The translations under genes and the position numbers were made by a program. Below are positions 58,621 through 64,000 of a stretch of DNA of 64,000 nt, piece after piece (the stretch's first letter is position 1; each line of letters starts with the position of its first letter). Location of the stretch: positions 27,311,899 through 27,375,898 of the forward strand of contig NC_088866.1 in assembly GCF_032884065.1 (NCBI RefSeq), read 5' to 3'. The DNA is from Artemia franciscana (lineage: Eukaryota; Arthropoda; Branchiopoda; Anostraca; Artemiidae). The notes under the pieces were generated by a model. The model saw only the letters and a program-made list of their open reading frames with translations. It made no database searches and was not told the DNA's origin.

Positions 58621-60979
58621 CAGTCGGGTACCCAAGAGAATCCCTACGCAATTTCTCTGGAAAACTTCAACCAAATCCTCTTCCTTTTTTCGTTGGTCCG
58701 CAAACGCATCTCCCTATTCTTCCCAACTTTCTTTCAACTATGTAAAAACACCCTGACCCTTGGCTATTCTACTTTTGACATATTCCCTGCATCCACCGTC
58801 TTTACTACTAATACTACCAAGGAAAGTGAAGCTGTCCAATTGATCAATTTTCTCGTAAATCAACTTCATCTAATCGCCTTCATCTATTCTTAGTAGTGTC
58901 AACTTAGTTTTTTTAACCTTAATTTACAACCTACTATAGTACCATGAACTCGCAAAACCTCTAACAATCATTCATTTTAAATATACTCTCACCTGCGATG
59001 CTTAAATTATCAGCATTGGACAACTACAAAAGAGACTTCCGCTAGGGAATCCATGTTCTCTCATTGCAGTTGTTGTGCTTCAAAGAACAAAATCCTTGAA
59101 CAGATCCTTAAACTTTGAGATAGGATGAAATCCTGCTTAACTCGTGATTTAACTCGAAACCAGCAGCTTATCTCATTTATAGCAATCAATATTATTCACA
59201 GTAGGGACTGCCCTTTGGATTCAAGCATACTCATAGCCACTGCTCCTTTCTTCCTTTAATTTTATAAAATGACGAAGAAGTTTAGCCACGATTCCCTTAT
59301 GACCCAGGTGTTATTATTTTTCTTCAAGGTGCAGGGGCCTGTTACGTAATAATAAATCTTTTCTAAGAGATGCAAGGGTGTCTGTTATGTAATAGGGGGT
59401 ATTTTCTAAGAGATGTAAGGAGTTGTTCCTATAATTACTCAAGAAACCCGACAGGGTCAGGAAAAAGCCCTTGGAGCCCCTTCAAATCATATTTTCTATC
59501 GTCTTTATGTTTAAAAGGCCTACAAGGACAAGGGAAAAACATTCAGGGGCCCCCTACCAAGTAAAGGCCATTATTCAAATTTATCATAGCCCGCCGCTAG
59601 TCAATATGCATTCGTAAGCGTTACATTATAGAGAGTGTCTTCTTAAAGAAATTCTTCAAGACGTTTTACAAAATGCCTCATGATATATCAAGACGTTTTT
59701 GAAACATTTTTCTTTATGACGTTTTTCAAGGCATTTAAAGATATTTTTTAAGACAATTTTCTTCAAGACGTTTTGATTCATGATTTCTTTAGTTTTTACG
59801 TAATGGGCAATGTTTACTAGTGTTAAGGAAATCCCCACTTGCAACTGAGGAGACAAACATGTGGGTGTTATCCTTTTAAGGCGTTTTTTTAGATTTCATT
59901 ATCTTTTAATGCATTTTTCTTGGTTTTTTGAGAAACTATTGCAATCTAAAGATTGTTGTCCCTTTTAGGAATCAAAAGAAATTTCCCCTCAACGAAATGC
60001 AGTGCTAGACAGCTGGACTAAGAAAGCATCACAATATTTAGATTTGGGAAATAGATTCTAATGGAAACATTTCAAAAAATCTATGGATTACATGTTCCCA
60101 ATGTCTGCAATAATTGACATGTGAGAGAGAAAATCTATTACTGGAAGTTGCTTACATTTGATATGCTTCTACTTGTTAGGTAATGCTTCAAAGTGTATTA
60201 TCAGAAAATATTAAGGATTATTTTTAGCATATTTCTTAGGAATATAGTCCTTTACTCAATAGAAACTTTAATGGACTATAAGAGGTGAAGTAAAACCAAG
60301 AATATTATTATTGCCAGAAAATGGTAAACCTTTTTATACGCTCAATAGTCTAAGTTTTTCTCATCACTACACATATTAGAGGCAATATTGAACAAGCGTT
60401 CCTACAGCGTACGCAGCGTACCCAAGCGTACGCAGGCTAAAAGACGTTTAAATTGCATTAGTGAGGTATGTTGAAGTTTTATCGTGGAACAAGAAATCTA
60501 AAAGGCACGGACAAAATTTAATTGTACGTACAAGTAAAAAAAAAAACTACAAATCCCGAAATCAAGGGGAAAAGCAATGAAAACTCATAAAACGAAAAAC
60601 AAAAATGTGAAAAATCTTATAAAGGATGAAATATAAGCAAAGAAAATGCATGAATTAAAGAAAGGAAGGAACCCTTACAACCAATTCCTGGGGGAGGGTT
60701 ACTATTAAAGGTTGATATAAGCCCTATTAAGAGATATTTCTAAGAGGTCTTACGGAATCCGTAAAATTTGCTTGTAAAATTGAAAATTTTTGTAAAATAT
60801 TCTTGTAAATTCTTATAAAAATTTTTGTAAGGATTTAAAAAAAAAATCCTGTAAAATGTAGACGTGCACACGCAAGCTTACTAGCCCTAAGCGAACCTAA
60901 CTCAAATTCAATTAACAAAATGTAACCTAAGTAAAAAATCAATTGTAGTCCCATCTATAACATCAGAATTTTTGGGACT
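58621..60979. other. No recognised gene; two small minisatellites
   Basis: 59340-59430 has a short duplication ('tctaagagatg.aaggg'). 59645-59780 has five irregular copies of CAAGACGTTTT-like units on the plus strand. 60400-60430 repeats GCGTACGCA. Otherwise unassigned AT-rich DNA. Confidence 0.5.
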
Positions 60980-63510
60980 TAAAATTTTTACAAGATTTTG
61001 ATAATAGATTGTATAATTTTGATAATTTCACGTAAGGTTTTTATAATAAAATAGAGAATTTTCATTATATCAGACTAGATTTTAATAATGTAGTGCAAGA
61101 TGTTTGACAACATCAGACATGCTTTAGATAATATCATTAAGATTTTGTCGTAGTTGATAAAATTTTGATAGTACCAGAAACAATTTGCTTAAATCATTCT
61201 AATTGTTGATAATAACCTGCAAGATTTAGATAATGCTAGAACGAATTATCATAATATCTCACATAACTTGGTTATATTGTGCTAGATTTTGATATTATCA
61301 TGTAAGGTCTTGATAATATTTGGCAAGATTCTGATAATTTTGATAGTAGCAGACATGATTTTGACTACACCAGGTTAAGTTTTAATAGGTAATACGATTT
61401 TGAAAGCACCATATTAGATTTTGGTGAAAGCAGACACGTCTTGATTATAGCTGAAAATGTTTTGTTGATAACTTGCGAGATTAAATGATAATACCTTGTA
61501 AGATTTTCTTAATAACTTGCCTAATTTTAATAATACGATGTATGGTTTTGATTCTGTCATAAAGGATTCTTTTTGAATTTTGATAATCCAGTCAAGATTT
61601 TGATAATGTCTGCGAGACATTTCATAATATCAGGCGAAATTTTGATGGTATCATTCAGGAGTTTGGCAAGACTTGGCAAGATTTTGACAATCTTGATAAT
61701 GAAAGACACGATTTGATTGTACTATGTTAAGTTTGACAATAGCAGACACGATTTAGATAATATCGTGTCAGATTTGACAATATCAGACATGTTTTGATAT
61801 TACCAGAAAAAAATGTTTGCTAATATTAGGTAAAACTTTCATAATACCATACGTCATATTGTTAAGAACTTGCAAGATTTTGATAATACTATGTAAAGTT
61901 TTGATAATATCATAGAAGATTCTCATTATACCATGTGGGATTTTGAGAATGTAATGGAAGATATTTCATAATTTTAGGCATAATTCTGATAATATCACAC
62001 AGGATTTTGGTATTGCTTGATAATATTTTGATAGCACCAGACATGATTTTACTGGCATCAGTCTAGATTTTGATTATGACTTACGAGATTTAGGTAATAC
62101 CGGAAAGGGGTGTCATAATTTCTCACGGCACTTTGAAAGAGCAAGACATGATTTTGTAATATTAAAACATGATTTGGTTATATCATTCAAGACTTTTATA
62201 ATTTCATGTAAGGTTTGATAATAGTTGACGAGATTTAGATTATCTTGACAGTATCATGCATCATGCAACACTTTGGCAAGATTTTGATAATCTTAATAAT
62301 GACAGACACGATTAGATTACACTGCGTTAAATTTGGTAACAGCAGATACAATTTAGGTAACATGATGTCAGATTTGATGATATCGACATGCTTTAGCAAT
62401 ACCAGAAAAATATTTTTGTTAATATTAGGTACCGTTTTCATAATACCTTGCATGTTTTGTTTTAATAACTTGCGGGATTTTGTTAATACTATGTAAAGTT
62501 TTGATAATATCATAGAGGATTCTCAATATACCAAGCGGAACTTTGATAATATAATACAAGATATTTGATAATTTCAGGCATGATTTTGATAATATCAAAC
62601 AAGATATTGCTAGTATCATTCTAGATTTTGATAATAACTTTCAATATTTAGTTAATGCCCAAAAATATTCTCATAATATCTCACAAGAATTTGATAAGAC
62701 AAGAAAATATTTTGTAATATTTAACAAGATTTGGTAATCTCATGCAAGACTTTGATAATATCATGTAGGGTTTTGATAATATTTAACAAGATGTTGATAA
62801 TCATAATAATAGCATAGACGATTTTGATAGCACTATTTCAAGTTTCGTTAATAAGTAACATTATTCTGATAGTATCATTTTAGATTTGGTTATACCAGTC
62901 ACGTTTGAATTTTGATAATGTCAACTAAGATTTTGCAAAATGGATTGAATAACTGATAGTCTCGTGTGTGGCTTTGATATTGCCATAGCGGATTCTCATT
63001 ATGTCAGTCAAAATTTTGATAATATAGTAAAAGATGTGTCATTTATCGAACAAGATTTTAATGAAATTATACACAAATTCGGTAATATTTGGCAATATTT
63101 TGATAATCTTGATTATAGGAGACAGGATTTTATATTAATATTTTAAATTTTGGTAATAGCAGGGATGATTTTGATGACATCATTTTAGATTTTGGCAATG
63201 TCACAAGTTTTGATAGCACCAGAAAACGTTTTGTTAATGGAAAGCAAGATTTTGATAATACCTTGCATGAATTAGTTAATATCTTACACGATTTTGATAA
63301 TACCAATTTTGGTTTTAATAATGCAATTGATGATTTTCGTTATATCAGGCGAAGTTTTGATAACGAAGCACAAGATAGTTCATAATATCAACATGATTTA
63401 GATAATATTACACAAGATTTTGTAATCCCTGATAATAATTTGATAGTAACAGACACAACTTTGCTTGAATCATTCTAGATTTGGGTAATAGCTTTCAAGA
63501 TATAAGTAAT
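60980..63510 (+). repeat. Minisatellite of 21-bp units, about 2.5 kb
   Basis: Cutting the sequence after each TTTTGATAAT gives units of 21 bp with occasional 20 or 22. The core is AAGATTTTGATAAT preceded by a variable 7-nt head such as ATCATGC. About 120 units. Units are diverged, but a block at 61660-62010 is repeated at 62260-62610 with a 600-bp offset, showing higher-order duplication. The T-runs recur every two helical turns. Open frames on both strands (61414, 62235, 62425, 62964) follow from the 21 = 7 x 3 period and are not genes. Confidence 0.93.
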
Positions 63511-64000
63511 ACCCCCAGATTGGAGCGAGACTGGCAGAATCGGAACCGTGGAATTAAGGACAGAAGTGGCAGAACTGGAACTGAAGGAACCAGGCTGGGA
63601 CTGGAACCGGGGCCGGAGGTCGCAGATTTGAACAGGGATTGCTGTTAGCGGGGAGAGAAGCGGTGGAATCAGAATTGAATATCACTTTATTAAAAAATAT
63701 CAAAAAATTTCTCAACAATAATTTGGGGTGCCATAGTTTGCCAGAGGGCCAGTCATAGTTTGGCACAGTGGCGTAAATTGACATAGTGTACCAAGTTGAG
63801 GGTGGCTTAGAAATAATACAAAAAAATGGACTTAATTCATGATTTTTAACAAGAAAATAATTAGAAAATGTCTTAGGAATGATTAGGGGTGATAAAAGAG
63901 CAGTGAAAGTGGAACGGTGGTTTGAATTGACATGGTATATCACAAAGGGTTGACTTGCAAAACATGAACTAATGGGTTTAAAGCACGATTTTGAGCAAAA
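63511..64000. other. GC-richer edge and unassigned end of window
   Basis: 63515-63620 is purine-rich with repeated GGAAC, CTGGAAC and CAGAA words, an abrupt change from the minisatellite. The minus-strand frame 63943-63554 translates this part as Pro/Phe-rich sequence and is not convincing. Nothing else seen. Confidence 0.45.

Noticed and set aside
60980..63510. CRISPR-like repeat-spacer array
   Set aside because: Units are contiguous 21-bp diverged repeats with no unique spacers, in eukaryotic DNA.
63554..63943. 129-residue minus-strand frame
   Set aside because: Its only distinctive part is a Pro/Phe-rich translation of a purine-rich repeat; no motif.

Overview
This is AT-rich animal nuclear DNA: introns with GT..AG junctions, long (TA)n arrays, no operons, and mobile elements from almost every eukaryotic class. 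The retroelement mix (RTE-type LINEs, Penelope-like elements, Ty3/gypsy pol, Helitrons with Pif1 helicase, hAT elements, a Mutator/YqaJ gene) fits an arthropod. I suspect a branchiopod crustacean such as Artemia, but that is inference from repeat character, not proof.

Left part (1-17.0 kb, + strand). The only clear host gene is the 3' half of a short-chain dehydrogenase of the retinol dehydrogenase 11-14 group. Four exons (2172-2363, 7210-7319, 10515-10604, 16662-16769) join in frame and end at a TAG; the 5' half lies before the window. Its introns hold an 860-bp repeat, an old tandem array, two RTE LINE fragments, hAT remnants, tRNA-like sequences, a complete 780-bp Helitron with a tRNA-like cargo, and a 442-bp hAT MITE.

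17.0-31 kb. A 4.3-kb hAT-like element (17003-21304) with an 8-bp target duplication (7 of 8 matching) has a LINE nested in it. Next come an inverted second copy of the 860-bp repeat, three related copies of an unrecognised minus-strand gene, and a broken minus-strand Ty3/gypsy pol region (RNase H and integrase).

30.6-42 kb. A Penelope-like reverse transcriptase is split by a 0.9-kb foldback with hammerhead-like motifs. Two Helitrons in the same orientation (33334-35889 and 35986-38074) sit in (TA)n DNA. A second Penelope-like RT fragment follows at 41.5-42.0 kb.

42-54 kb. The best-preserved gene in the window is on the minus strand: two exons (49621-49925 and 43713-46038) encoding a predicted 876-residue protein with a Mutator-type transposase domain and a C-terminal YqaJ nuclease domain. 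Its intron and flanks are filled with one abundant foldback-containing repeat family. A third Penelope-like copy (51060-53900, minus) keeps an endonuclease-like region upstream of RT, and is split by the same repeat family.

54-64 kb. Tandem repeats, a 320-bp hAT MITE with a perfect 8-bp target duplication, a second copy of a repeat seen near 1.7 kb, and a 2.5-kb array of 21-bp units with a 600-bp higher-order period.

No rRNA, CRISPR, bacterial operon or clearly intact functional tRNA gene was seen. Most short open frames in the window are repeat sequence.
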